64,000 bases of DNA from Prorocentrum cordatum (GCA_963575745.1 CAUYUJ010003403.1:320315-384314); one strand, 5' to 3'. Shown: positions 18,907-30,258, numbered from the stretch's first letter. The notes: generated from the sequence alone by a model not told the origin. Made by a program: numbers and translations.

Positions 18907-19420
18907 TTATGATATGTTCGTCAACCCGACATCCGCCTCCCCAGGTCTTGTCACAATCCCCAACGTTTGTAAAGCAACGTTCCGCTGATCTCGCGGGGTG
19001 GTCCCCACGGCGGCCTCTTTGAAAGCGCGTAGCGCAGCTTTGTCGTAGTCGTTCCCATCATGTTTGCGGCGTGTCCAATGTTCAATTCCATCTTCGATAA
19101 GATGGACGGCAAAGAAGCGCCTTGTGCATTCAGAGTCGTGATACCTCTTGTTGTAAGTGGCGCATTCGTGTGTTCCCGTCTTCGCTCCTGCCCGAGATGC
19201 TACCCGATTCCCTCGCATGCAGCGGACTCGGTTTGGATGGGTTTGTGCCGTTCATGATTCTGGGGTGAGCGTTCGCCACCTTGTTTGCATTGAACCAACT
19301 TCTGATGATATGGTTCAGTTCACGCAGCTCCACGAGAATGTCCACATGCTTTGGTATGTCTGCTGATGCCAAATCGATTGTGTCCCAGAAGCTCTCGATC
19401 GCATTATTACCGTATCGCAT
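18907..19420 (-). pseudogene. MULE-like transposase, C-terminal fragment
   Basis: The minus-strand frame from about 19420 reads GNNAIESFWDTIDLAS, then VELRELNHIIRSWFNANK. NNAIESF is typical of the third-acidic-residue region of DDE transposases of the MULE/IS256 type. A second frame (19218-18907) continues in protein-like sequence (FFAVHLIEDGIEHW, then AALRAFKEAA) to a stop at 18907. It is collinear with the transposase core at 19.8-20.9 kb on the same strand, from which it is separated by a plus-strand LINE fragment. A 15-bp duplication repeats the YGNNAI coding unit. Confidence 0.4.
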
Positions 19421-19444
19421 TATTACGGTAGTGGGACGTGGACT

Positions 19445-19789
19445 ATGACGGCGGCGAGGGAGACAAAGCTACAGACAGAATTGCGCAAGATGCTTCGGAA
19501 AGTTGTTGCAGCGCCACCGCTGAAATCAGTGTCTGAAGGCGGCACGGACGAGCCGTACGTGGAGTGGATCAGCCCGGCGACTAAGAAAGCAGTGGGCGAG
19601 TACGAGAAAGCCGGTTTTCATAATTGGGTACAAGTGCAGAAACGTCGAAAAGCTGCTTTGCTGCAGAAGATAGTCGGCAGCACCGATGGCAGGTGGTCGA
19701 AAGCAGCGCTGGACTGGACGCCGGTGGGGCACAGGGCGCCAGGCCGTCCGCTGAAGCGATGGACAGACGATGTCGTCATCTACAGTTAG
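19445..19789 (+). pseudogene. LINE ORF2 C-terminal fragment
   Basis: An open frame of 114 codons ends with KAALLQKIV...RWSKAALDWTP...HRAPGRPLKRWTDDV. The pattern of basic helix, LDW-P, then R-GRP-KRW-DD is the standard C-terminus of jockey/RTE-like LINE ORF2 proteins. No RT precedes it, so it is a 5'-truncated copy, as is usual for LINE insertions. It lies between two parts of the minus-strand transposase relic. Confidence 0.6.
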
Positions 19790-19803
19790 GGAATCTGTTG
19801 CAT

Positions 19804-21160
19804 TCAATAACTTTGGTTATGCGAGAAGCCTTTTTTCCGGCAGCCCGAGCAGGGCGCGCTCCGGCGCACGCCGGTGGACCTCTGGACCTCTGGACCTCGT
19901 GAACGTGGAGCATCCACTCGGGCTGGCGAGCATTGCCGCGGCGCCGCCCACATCCCATTGACCAATTCGACATGGTTTTTGAACAGGTAATTTGCAAAAT
20001 CCGTTTCCCCATCGGCAAGGGGGCCATGATATATTCTCTGCCAGAACAAGTTAAACAACGCATATGGGAAATCGGCTGACTTGTGCAAGTAGGATTGGAC
20101 GAGGCGCGTCTTCCGCGACCCACGCCACAGTTCCCCATTGGAGGCTATGTCTTTCTTCGCGTGTTGCAAACGCCGCGCGATCGTGCAATCGGGCAACTCC
20201 GATTTGAGTGCCGCCAGTAGAGCTTGGCCGCCGTCCAGGTGGATGAACCTTTCCATCGCCGGTAGGTTCATGCCGCACGTGGTTCGTAGGTCTTTCGACG
20301 CAGAGGGTATCAACCTGTCCAGGGCGGCGGCGTTCTCTTCTTCTGCGGCCGCGATGCCAAGAGTGAAGAACGAACGTTTTTGCCCAGCGCGCTTCGCCCC
20401 TGTCCCAACGAACGCCAAGCGCGCCAAGGGCAATCAATTTAAAACCTTGCAACCCCAAATCTTGAGTGGCATCGCAACGTGGGTGCGGTCGGTCGCCCTG
20501 CGCTCGGATGAGGCCCGCCCCTGCGTCAGTCAAATAACGGGGGCGCATGGCCAATATATTGTCTGCGGCCTTCGACTTCTTTTGATCGACGGCGAGGCGC
20601 CGCGCAGGGTCGTCTTCGCGAGGCGCGAATTCGGCTGCAAACCGGGCGAAACCCCGTGCGCCAGGAATTCCGCCCTCAATTCGGATTTGTTTTCGTGCAC
20701 TTGTCGATCCGTCGGATTCACTGCTGGTTCTGCGTCCTGAACCTCTCGGCGGCGGCGCTACGCAGATGCAGACGTTTTGGTGTTAGCCATTTGTATAGCC
20801 GCCTGGTTCTGGAGCGATCGCTCGCATGCTTTGGGCCTCAAGGGGCCGCAATCTTTTTTGAGAAACAACGACATGCCCATTCTGTAAAACGTATTGGAAT
20901 GATACTTTGACTGGTGTGCCGTCGAGATTTGAATGTTCCTGGCAAGTCGTGCACATGTGAACAAGAGGACCCTGCTCATTCAGACTCCGCCTTTTCGCCA
21001 TCGGTTTCGATTGTGTGCCGGGCAAAATTTCCTTGTAATATGATTGCAAGGATTTCGTCCACGGCACAGGCTGACCTTCTTCCTCATATTGACTTTTCCC
21101 AAAGTTCGTGTCATCATTCGACTCTTGTTTCGCGGAAGCGAGAAGCTTGTCTTTGACCGT
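19804..21160 (-). pseudogene. MULE-like transposase, N-terminal part and DDE core
   Basis: Read on the minus strand through several frames. The N-terminal part (about 21160-20770) has MCTTCQEHSNLDG...YVLQNGH, a possible zinc/FLYWCH-like module, and stops at about 20783. Near 20710-20540 there is ELRAEFLAHGVSPGLQPNSR. The core has CDATQDLGLQGFKLIALGAL (first Asp) near 20480-20420, then a frame change, then SFFTLGIAAAEEENAAAL and FIHLDGGQALLAALKSELPD (second Asp) and CTIARRLQHAKKDI. Next is LFWQRIYHGPL...YLFKNHVELVNGMW. The D-T, E-N-AL and HLDGG-ALL-A...P-H order is that of MULE transposases, which cut and paste DNA flanked by long inverted repeats. At least two frame breaks and two stops make it inactive. 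Confidence 0.55.
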
Positions 21161-21289
21161 TGTTTTCCTCCCCGGGTTTGGGCGGGGCTGGGTCGTGCTC
21201 CTGGTGCGGAGCCAGCTTGGCGGACCGGCTTCGATCGCGTCGTTGTGGGCCACGTAGAGCCACGTTCTCGCATTGCAAGCAAGCGGGAC

Positions 21290-21730
21290 GGGTGGCGACG
21301 ACGGGACGGCGACCGCGCTTGCGTGCAACGCAGCGTTTGTGTGCGCCACGGCGATTGCGTGCCGCGCAGCAACGCAGCGCCTGTGTACACCGCAGCGCTT
21401 GCGTGCACCGCAGCGCCCGCGCGCGCCCCAACTCCTGCGTGCAGCGCAGCATCGGCGCGCAACGCGGCGCCGGCGACACCGCAGCGCCTGCGCACAAACG
21501 CCGTGGCAAACGCAGGCGCTGAGGTGCACGCGGGCAGTTGGTGCGAGTTGGCGTCGTGTTGCACGCGGGCGGCGTGGTGCACGCGGGCGTTGTGGCGCAT
21601 TCAAGCCTTATGGTGCACGTGGCCATTGCGGCGCGCACTCGCGTTGCGTTGTGCGCGGCTGTCGTGGCGAACGCAGGCAGCGCGGTGCACGCGGGCGCTG
21701 CGGCGCCCCCCCCAGACGACGGCCGTCATC
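21290..21730. repeat. Palindromic array of GCGTGCACCGCAGCG repeats
   Basis: 21300-21500 repeats a 20-22-bp word of the form GCGTGCACCGCAGCGCCT. From about 21510 to 21715 the same word runs in reverse complement (GGTGCACGCGGGCGTTGTGG), so the array is one large inverted repeat centred near 21505. Related arrays lie at 26735-26960 (same sense) and 27455-27640 and 32985-33100 (opposite sense). Confidence 0.85.
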
Positions 21731-22494
21731 GGCCTTGAATAACGAATTAGGCTCGAGACAATAGGGGCGCAGAAGACGGATGAACGCGGAAGAGAGAAAC
21801 GGAGCCAGGGGGCGAGCGGGAAGGTTGAGGGAGGAGGACCGGGAGGGGAAGTGAAGTACATGAGCCTGCTTGCGCGCTGGGCGCGCGGGCGCGGGCAGCG
21901 CTGGGTCGGACAGCAAGTGGTCGGGTCATGTTCGAAAACGATGCCGGCCCGAGAGCGTTCGGGCGTCTCTCAACTTGATCTGGGCGTGCTTGAGAACTCC
22001 AGTCGCGGCCTTGGGTGACGAATCTATGCAATACATCTATATATATGTGTATATATATATATATACTGCCAGTGGCCAGGCCGATCTTGGAGCTGGGCGC
22101 GCGCCGTCTTGGCATGGCCAGGGAGACGTCGCCCTTGGGTTCCAGATGGGCCTGGCCAGCGGCGGTGACAGTGCACGGACCTCGTCGCACTGAGACCTCG
22201 ATTTTCGCCATGTCACACGCCCATGTCCTTCATATTGTTGCCCCTGGCGTTGCTGCCTTGCCCGAAGATGATGCCTGCCCAAAACGAACTGCGTATACCT
22301 GGTGGTGCCAACCATGCACGTAAAATATTTTGTCTTGCCATGTGTGTTCTCTCATCCTTGCCTTTCGCTGCCGCGTTCTGCCTTCTATAACTCTGAAACA
22401 ACACTCCGCGCGGCAACGTGTGTCTGCGCGCGCCCCGTCGCCCGCGAATGCGCGCGCAACAAGATGAAAGCCGACTCGCAATGTTAATATCGAG

Positions 22495-22496
<2 letters not shown>
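21731..22496. other. Spacer without recognisable gene
   Basis: Contains a purine-rich patch (21770-21860) and a (TA)n tract at about 22030-22066. The remaining sequence shows no motif in six frames. Confidence 0.5.
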
Positions 22497-22536
<40 letters not shown>

Positions 22537-22640
22537 TAGAGAAAGAGAGAAAGAGAGAGAGAGAGAGACACACACATACAGATAAACAAACGCACAAAGG
22601 CAACGAGAGAGAGCGAGGGAGAAAGCAAATAAGATAGATA
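22497..22640. repeat. (GA)n microsatellite
   Basis: GAGAGA runs with a few GATA and CACA interruptions. Similar shorter runs occur at 53396-53434, 55880-55910 (as TC) and 60900-60918. Confidence 0.95.
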
Positions 22641-23150
22641 TCATCAGGTGAGAGGGCCGGAGAACACGCGCAACAGGGCACCGTTGAATTGATAGCATGC
22701 TCCCTGTGTGTTGGGTCTTTCTGCGGACCGTCCGAATGGCAACTCGCCAATTGCCGTGCGGAATACTAAAACAATATCGCAAACGTGTGCGACCTCATTG
22801 AGATTTGCGTTAGCTCCGAGGCAGAACGTACGTTTGAAAACAAGGTTTAGTACCGATGTAGAAGTCCGTCTGCCCAATCATCCGGCTACGCTTCAGGAGC
22901 CGGTCCATCATGCGCTGGTCGAACGTATTCCACGATGGTAACATCAGGGAACAAAAAACCGGAAGAAAAGGGCAGAGAAGGACGGGGAACGGACGAAATT
23001 GGGACAAATAGTGAGAATAGAAAAGAAAACGAAGAGGAGAAGTATACGCAACAAAATGTGGACAAGATGTGCGCGTGGCGTGGAATTGTGGAATTTTTTA
23101 CAATAGCAGCTCTCGTATAATTTGCAGGCCGTGTCGGACACTAAGGGGAA
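22641..23150. other. Spacer without recognisable gene
   Basis: Mixed composition, purine-rich near 22960-23040. No domain recognised. Confidence 0.45.
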
Positions 23151-23154
23151 GGGA

Positions 23155-23395
23155 AGGGAAACGGCTTCCGTGTCCAAACAACGGTTTCCGTATCCCTCCG
23201 CACCGGTTTTTGTATCCACCATCACCGGTCTCCATATCCACCAACATCGGCTTCCGCATCCACCAACACCGGTTTCTCGTACCCACCAATACCAGTATAC
23301 GTATCCACTAACACCGGTTTCCGTATCCACCAACATTGGTTTCTGCATCCACCAATTCTGGTTTCCGTATCCACACATGCCCGGAAACACCAGGA
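23155..23395 (-). repeat. 24-bp minisatellite (GATACGGAAACCGGTGTTGGTG)
   Basis: About ten units reading CACCGGTTTCCGTATCCACCAA on the plus strand. The reverse-complement version of the same unit forms the array at 32205-32400. Confidence 0.9.
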
Positions 23396-23400
23396 AGCCG

Positions 23401-23830
23401 TTTCGAGCGGCTTCGGGCGTTGGTGTGCACGGTTGGATTTCCGAGTTTCTGACTATGTTATTGGATTTGGGATTTTGGGTTTGTTTTCCATTCCCAGGGA
23501 GATCCGTTTTTCATGTTTGGAGGAAACCGGGGACAGAGCTTTCGTTTCGGGCGGCTCTGGGTCTTGGGGCGCCCGATTCGATTTCCGAGTTTCTGATTAT
23601 CTTTTTGAATTTCGAGGTTCCGAGGCTTGCTTTCGACTCCCGGGGCGCTTATTTTTCATGTTCGGAGGATGCAGGGGGCAGAGTTTTTTGGCTTCGATTT
23701 CCTGGGGTGGATTTCCGAAGAATTTAGTTCTTTATGCCTGGGGTTTCTTAGAAATACGATTTTTCAGGAATTGGAGGCTCAAGGATTGGATTTCCGAGGG
23801 GTTCGTTTTCCTGGGATTGGGATTTCGAGG
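23401..23830. repeat. About 150-bp repeat, two to three units
   Basis: The block TTCGAGCGGCTTCGGG...GATTTCCGAGTTTCTGA...TTTTTCATGTTTGGAGGA occurs at about 23401 and 23550, with a worn third copy near 23690. The plus-strand frames here mirror the repetition (WISEFLTM, SISEFLII) and are not taken as a gene. Confidence 0.7.
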
Positions 23831-24186
23831 AGGAGAGAAAAAAGAGAGGAGGCAGGCACGAGGATGGGAGAGGTAGGAGGAAAAAGAAGGGAGGAGAGAG
23901 GAAGGAAGAATGAAGGACAAAAAAGGAAGAGAGTGGGGGGAGGGGGGGGGGCCTTAATTTCTGGCGCGGCAGCGGCCGCCCGCTGGGAGCAGCTAGAACA
24001 ATGCAACACATGGACGCATGGAAGAGGCGCCCTTGAAACCGCACAGGCGCATGGAAATGTAATTTTCCACCCCCTCTTCCTTTTCCTCCTCTCCTCCAGT
24101 TCCGTTTGCCACACCCCTCTTCCCTCTTCTTCAATGCGCACAAAGATTGAATTTGCCACCCCCCTCCTCCTTTTCCTCCATTGCCT
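23831..24186. other. Purine-rich then CT-rich spacer
   Basis: GGA/GAAA-rich to about 23950 with a G8 run, then pyrimidine-rich (24065-24180). No gene seen. Confidence 0.5.
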
Positions 24187-24700
24187 TCACTCCTTTTGTC
24201 GCCTCGCGCGAGCGTGTTGCACAATTGTCGTACGTCGTTTCCGCTTTTCTGTCTGACCCTCCGTGCCCCTCCGTTGCCGTCGTGCTTTTGGATCGTGGTG
24301 GGCGTCGGAATCAGAGTCAATAGCTCTCGTCGTCGACGCCGACGACGGCCTCCCGCGCAGTGTCCGAGTCGATGGGCATGTCCGGGCCCATGTGCTTGTC
24401 GGCCGCGAACAGATGGAGCACAGGATGCGAGAAGAGGCGGGGGCCAAGTCGACGGGGAGGGAACCAAAATAGAAGGAGAGGGATGGTCAATTGCGTCATT
24501 GCCATGACGCATGTTTGCAAGCTTCGTGCCCTGATAATCTTCCCGAAGTCAATGTGCACGTTCTTCGTAGGCGTACCTTTCGGCACGGTCATTTGCAGGA
24601 CCGCATCGGGAGCATCATTTCCCACTCGTTGGGGAAATACAATAACGCAGACAGAATCCTGGGGAAAGTAGGCTGTTTGTTGGGTAGCGTTGTGCATGTG
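24187..24700 (-). other. Unassigned minus-strand coding-like region
   Basis: The minus-strand frame from about 24697 has balanced composition (FPQDSVCVIVFPQRVGNDAP, then VHIDFGKIIRARSLQT) and ends acidic (GVDDESY) at 24317. A second frame below it is basic (KARRQRRGTEG, KRKRRTTIV) and ends at 24187. The pair could be one gene with a frame change near 24330. No domain recognised, no ATG-anchored start; coding status is inference from composition. Confidence 0.25.
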
Positions 24701-24750
24701 AAGCGTTTTTTAAGGGAGAGGGTATTTTTTCTTCGCATAACCGAACGGTC

Positions 24751-26177
24751 CTATGGGAATGCACGCGTCGCGGCCGTGTTTGCGTCCTCCCAACGGATGT
24801 CTTCTTCGTCATCGTCAGACGTCATCTCCGAGCAATTCTTCGAAGAATTGTAGTTTCTCGCGTGGCCCTGGAAGCAGTTCAGACAATTTTGGATCCATTT
24901 CGCGAGCTGCAGACAGGGGCGCGGCAGGCGGAACCGACGCACTCGACCGACATGGGCGGTCGCGGACCGTGCCACCAAGAGGGCGACGACGTGCTGCTTC
25001 CCCCACTCCTTTGAGAGCACCTCTAATGCCTCGCCCGCTCCTCCAACCTTTGCCTCCGCACCTGCACCCAAAGTTGGGGGCATGTTCGCCAAGGGCACTT
25101 GATCCTGCGCGGCTGCGGGATCGGGCGACACTGCGTCTCCTGGCCACCCTGCCTTTGCCCGTTCGCCGCGCGTCGCGCGCTGGTGTATATTCGCATGGCC
25201 TAAGAGATGCTGAAGCCACAGGGCATGTTCGTTCTGGCTGTTAACGACGAAAGTTTGGTGTTTCTTTGCGAAGCGCCCAGTATTGAGAAGCGTGGAGAGC
25301 GTATCGTGCCGCAAGACGTATGATATCATCATCGCGTCGAAGTCGTCTTCCCTTATCCTTTGTACTGTACACGTGTAAAGCATGTTGATGTGTAAAGTAT
25401 GTTCTTGTCAGGCCATGGTAAACATGTTGTAATTGCACAAAAATGAAGGGTTCCTTTTTGATATTTGATGACTGCCCGGCACGGGCGCGACTGCCCATGT
25501 CGCGCCGCGCGCGTAGGGCCGACGGGGTTCGCGCGCAGCTCGTGGCTTCGGGGGGAAATGCGGCGCATTGCCGTCGCTCTGTGCTTCGATCATATGTTGT
25601 ATGTGCGTCAGAACCGGCAGCTGGTTTGATGCTGCTCTTTTGGCCGCAGCGCGTTTGTTTTTTGCGGATTTGGCCTTTGGACATTTTCAAGGAGTGCGTA
25701 CTAACGCCCCATTCAGTGACAATCTTTTGCCGCATTCGATACATCATTTGCCTTTTGCATTGGGACCATCCTTGCCTTCGTGTTGTCGGCAGTTGGCAAT
25801 GACCCGCTCATCCACGATCGACGCCGATGCGTGTGGAATTTCCCGATGTGGACATGCTTTTCTACCAAAGCATCGCGCGCAAAAATCTCGAATTGTTTCT
25901 CCGTGCGATTTCCTTCCCCGACCTTTGTCCATTTGTCTTGCAACCCTGCGCCGGCGACCCAAAGAGCTCCTTCATCTCAGCCGGGTTCCGCCTCGCCCTC
26001 CTTTTTCTTGATTTCGAGCTTGTGCCGGTTACGGGCGCTCTCGCGGGGGCCTCCGCGAAATTCAGATGACGAAGATGAAAACCAACCTTCCCCTGCATGT
26101 GGATTGCGATCGCCTTCCATTGCGGCTTCAATTTCGACTTCTTGCGATGGCATTTTAAACCCCAAATTTCCATGCAT
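24751..26177 (-). other. Unassigned minus-strand coding-like region
   Basis: Three minus-strand frames in series look protein-like. 26177-25713 is open except for one TGA near 25975 ([20 protein letters not shown], later [19 protein letters not shown]). 25747-25241 contains YWALRKETPNF at its end. 25383-24751 has VNSQNEHALWLQHLLGHANI and ends with an acidic run (SDDDEEDIRWEDAN). They may belong to one degraded transposon or host gene, but no catalytic motif is visible. Confidence 0.25.
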
Positions 26178-26224
26178 GTGCGCGCATACATGCGTAGCGA
26201 TATGTGTAGTACTTGTGTGCGCAT

Positions 26225-26324
26225 ATATAAGATGTGTGTATATATATGTATGTACAAATGTATATATATATATATGTGTATATATATATGTATATATATA
26301 TATATATATGTATATGTATATGTG

Positions 26325-26369
<45 letters not shown>

Positions 26370-26372
26370 GTG
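26225..26372. repeat. (TA)n / TATG microsatellite
   Basis: TATATATG and TATA repeats. A shorter (TA)n occurs at 58985-59013. Confidence 0.95.
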
Positions 26373-26734
26373 TGTGTGGGGGTGTGCGTGCGTATGTGTG
26401 CATGTATTTACATGTTTTTATGAAATACTGCTGGTTGCACGGGCAAAGCCGCATAAGGAATTCTTGATGGTTGTGTTTTTTTGTGGTGAGATGCGCCTTT
26501 GTAAAGACAATCTCCGCAGTCGTTCCGCCCTTCTTTTGTCAATAGCCGTGCGGATCCGCAAAGACACCTCTTCTGTAGCAATTGATTCGTTCTTGACATG
26601 AGCGCGTTTTTTTATGTTCGGTATGACGCCCCCCCCCCCGCGGCACGATTCCGGCACTGTAGCCGCGCCTGCTCGCACGACGCGACCAACGACGACGACG
26701 ACGACGCGAGCAGCGCGTAAGTGATGATATCCTC

Positions 26735-27000
26735 CGCTGCGCCTGTGTACAGCACAGCTCTCGCGTGCACCACGGCGCGCGTGTACACCACATACACCGC
26801 GATAACCGCAGTACTTGCGTACATTACAGCGCTGGTGTACATGTGTACAACAACTATCATGGGCAATAGAACGCCTGTGTACACCAATGCTTGCGTGCAG
26901 TGGAGCGCCTGTGCATGCCACAGCGCGTGTCTACACCACAGTATCCGCGTGTCTACACACAGTATCTGGTGTAATACATTACAACTCTTGATGCATAGTA
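26735..27000. repeat. GTGTACACCACAGCG minisatellite
   Basis: Diverged 20-22-bp words containing GTGTACACCAC and GCGTGCA, the same family as 21.3-21.7 kb. The opposite-sense arm is at 27455-27640. Confidence 0.75.
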
Positions 27001-27515
27001 AGACAAGTCGACGGAGCATGTGCGTGAGGATCTATTGCAGACAAGTCGATGCCACGCAAGGAAAGTGCTGATAATAATCGAATGCGACAATCTTCCCTCG
27101 CCCCTCCTCCTCCACCTCCACCACCTCCTTGTCCTTTTTTTCTCCTTCTCCTCCTCCTCTTCCTCTTCCTCCTCCTCCTCCTCTTCCTTACCCTTTGTCG
27201 TGCGAGCTGGCGGTGCGAACCACGTGCGCAGCCAAATGCGCACCGCAGACTTGTCTATTGAATCGAGCTACTTGGTTGTCGGATAGTCAATTTAGCTGGA
27301 GCCTGCTGGGCGCAAATGGGCGGAATTAGGGTGATGCGGGCGAGTCCGGGAGGACTCATAATTTCCAGCGGCGTTCTGCTGTCCATAAGAATTATATTCT
27401 AATTATTTTTTCGGTTGAATTCACAAGCGCTGCATTTTGTCATAAAGCTTTGTTGTGTACAATGGTGCTGTGTTGCGCACGGTTGATGTGGTGTACGCAA
27501 GCGCTGTGGTGTGCA
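27001..27515. other. Spacer with CCT-rich tract
   Basis: A (CCT)n/(CTT)n tract at about 27100-27190, then mixed sequence; the opposite-sense minisatellite arm begins near 27455. No gene seen. Confidence 0.5.
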
Positions 27516-28245
27516 TGCACAGAGCTGTTATGCCCGCAAACACGGTTCATGTAGTGTAAACCGTATGGTGTACTCAAGCGTTGTGGTGCACGCGTGCTCT
27601 ATGATGTAGACAAACGTCGTAGTGCAATTTGCCCTTTACATGGTGGCGCTACCCGTCTTCCGAAATTCCGAAGCATTCCCAGACGCCACCGGCGCGAAAC
27701 GTGACGTCATCGACCCCCTCCACCCCCTCTAGATGATTGCCATCATCGGCCCGGAATAAACAACAGGTTTCGGCTGCGTCCACGCGTGCGACGAATGACG
27801 AGCGACAAGCCATGAGCGACGACGACGACGACGACGAAGACCAAACCTCATACGGATTCCTACGCGGACACCTACGCGGATCCCAATGCGCACGGCGGCC
27901 AGTGTCCGGAGCGCACTGGGGGAACGAGTACTAGGTAAAAAAAGGGGGGGAGGGGAGGGCATTACGCCAATCCACATTTCGATCTTCCACAACACAATTT
28001 GTAACCATTGGGTTTCGCCGACTGTACGCCCGAACTTCCATATCGACACGATCAGTGTATTTATCCCGATTACATTTTTGGTTCATAATAAAATGGGCCG
28101 TGTCTTTTTGAAACGCAGGCAATAAAACTACAATAATACTCAAAATGTAGCAGGAGAAAAAAACCATATGCAAAGAATATTTCATTTCTGTAGCAGACCC
28201 GATTGAAATTCGGAAAGCAAAACCCGTCCACATTTGTAGACATCA
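27516..28245. repeat. Segmental repeat block A, copy 1
   Basis: About 730 bp nearly identical to 32981-33717. Order within: part of the GTGTACACC minisatellite, a GGCGCTACCCGTCTTCCG block with TGACGTCATCGACCCC, a GACGAC run (poly-Asp in one frame), an A/G-run and an AT-rich tail containing TTTATCCCGATTACATTTTTG. A plus-strand frame of about 65 codons (RNK-Q-SAAST...SDDDDDDED) is open in all copies, but the tract length changes and frame loss in one copy argue against a gene. Confidence 0.9.
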
Positions 28246-28471
28246 TTTTTTGGACAACAAATTACCCTGGCGACGTACCCAACCCTTGCGCAAAAGCAGG
28301 GTGCAAATAGTTTAGGATACTTTATAAAAGGGGGCGATGACGGGACGAGGGTTACATATGTCTGCATACGGAATTCGGGAGACTCGCAGGACACTGGCTA
28401 CAGGAGAAAGGCTTGATAAAGCTGATGAGTTACAATTCCTAAGCACTCCTAGCCACTTCGAAAACGGGGAT

Positions 28472-29650
28472 CACAGCAGGCCTCGAAAATAGCGACAATT
28501 TCACAGATCGCAGCCCCGCAGGGATGGCGAGGTCCAATTTGGGTCCGCGCGTGGCGTCACTGTGCTGGGCTCCCCAGCAAGCCTCGAAAGTGGCGACAGT
28601 TTCGCAAATCGCAGCCTCCAGGGGATGGCGAAGTCTCATTTGAATCTGCCCGTGGCGTCACTGCGCTGGGCCCCCTAGCAGGCCTCGAAAATGGCGACAG
28701 TTTCACAGATCGCAGCCCCCCAACGGATGGCGAAGTCTCATTTTAATATGCCCGTGACGTAACTGTGCTGGGCCCCCCAGCAGGCCTCGAAAGTGGCGAC
28801 AATTTCACAGATCGCAGCCCCCCCAAACATGGTGAGGTTTAATTTGAATCCGCGCGTGGCCCTCGCTGTGCTGGGCCCCCCAGCAGGCCTCGAAAATGGC
28901 GGCAGTTTCGCAGATCGCAGCCCTCCAGGGATGGCGAGGTCTCATTTGAATCTGCCCGTGGCGTCTGTGTGCTGGGCCCCCCAGCAGGCCTCGAAAGTGG
29001 CGACAGTTTCACGGATCGCACCCCCCCAGGGATAGCGAAATCTCATTTGAATCTGCCCGTGGCCCTCACTGTGCTGGGCCCCCCAGCAGGCCTCGAAAAT
29101 GGCGACAGTTTCCGTGGCCCTCACTGTGCTGGGCCCCCCCAGCAGGTCTCGAAAATGACGACAGTTTCACAGATCGCACCCCCCCAGGGATCCAGCAGGC
29201 CTCGAAAATGACGACAATTTCACAGATCGCAGCCCCCCAGGGATGGCGAGGTTTAGTTTGAATCTGCGCGTCGCCCTCACTGTGCTGGGCCCCCCAGCAG
29301 GCCTCCAAAATGGCGACAATTTCACAGATCGCAGCCCCCCAGGGATGGCGAGGTCTAATTTGAATCTGCGCGTCGCCCTCACTGTGCTGAGCCCCCCAGC
29401 AGGCCTCGAAAATGGCGACAGTTTCACAGATCGCAGCCCCCCCAGGGATGGATGGCGAGGTCTAATCTGAATCTGCGCGTCGCCCTCACTGTGCTGGGCC
29501 CCCCAGCAGGCCTCGAAAATGGCGGCAGTTTCACAGATCGCAGCCCCCTCAGGGATGGCGAGGTCTAATTTGAATCTGCGCGTCGCCCTCACTTTGCTGG
29601 GCCCCCCAGCAAGCCTCGAAAATGGCGACAGTTTCACAGATCGCAGCCCC
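28472..29650. repeat. About 102-bp satellite, 12 units
   Basis: Unit: CCTCGAAAATGGCGACAGTTT, CACAGATCGCAGCCCCCC, GGGATGGCGAGGTCTAATTTG, AATCTGCGCGTCGCCCTCAC, TGTGCTGGGCCCCCCAGCAG. Spacing of CCTCGAAAAT is 101-107 bp (28481, 28582, 28683, 28785, 28888, 28989, 29091, 29200, 29302, 29404, 29511, 29614). A rearranged piece lies at 29110-29200. Units of 102 bp are in register with codons, so both strands show repeat-derived frames. Confidence 0.95.
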
Positions 29651-29780
29651 CCGCAGGCAAGACAGGAAGAGGCAGGGAGGGAGGAGGAGGAGGAAGGAAG
29701 GAGTGGAGACCACACTGCTCTATTCAAAACGAATGCCCAACCAAGGAGGGTTGGGATTTTTTTGTTTAAAAAAGCCACAA

Positions 29781-29839
29781 CAAATACCCCAAAAAGGTCA
29801 AGTCGAAAATCCCCCTGTAGGGGGACAGGCCCGACTTAA
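29781..29839. mobile_element. Fold-back element family 1, right half only
   Basis: The right arm (ATCCCCCTGTAGGGGGACAGG then CCCGACTTAA) is followed by CCCTGGTA at 29840-29847, the same target duplication as the complete copy at 33942-34060. The left arm has been lost or replaced. This copy is a paralogue made with block B, not an independent insertion. Confidence 0.75.
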
Positions 29840-30258
29840 CCCTGGTACCATTCTTGTCATCGTCCGTACTTGGGGTAATTCTGAAAACGGATTTTCGGGG
29901 GAAAAATATGTTCGAATAAACTGAAAATGGAAGAACTTATCGGGGGAACCAATCCGCAAGCATCACACTTTGAACCGCCATTGGTAAAAAACCCAAAGCA
30001 GCAATTATCAGGACTCGAATCTGAAAATATGGAATCCCAAAAACTCGGGAAATCAAAATCTTTATTGCAGACACCGGTGTTTTTTCATGGGAGCCCACTT
30101 GTCCACACATGCGGCTTATGATTCGTCGCGTACAATTTGCAATTCACTCAATGTTGTCTGTGACTCGTCGTGTGCGGTCTAAAACTCAATGTGTGTTAAT
30201 AATGATTCATTGCGTGTGTTGTCTGTGATTGGGCGCGCGCGGTTTGTGATTCAATGTA
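29840..30258. repeat. Segmental repeat block B, copy 1
   Basis: About 420 bp closely matching 34061-34490. Non-coding, ending in a worn reverse-sense stretch of the 21-bp minisatellite (30121-30258), where it joins a partial block A. Confidence 0.9.

Noticed and set aside
20783-21604. 273-codon minus-strand frame as one protein
   Set aside because: Only the last part (to about 21160) is transposase-like; the first part is the minisatellite array read in Arg/Ala-rich frame.
22033-22066. (TA)n tract as a promoter TATA box
   Set aside because: A microsatellite, and dinoflagellate promoters generally lack TATA boxes; no gene lies just downstream.
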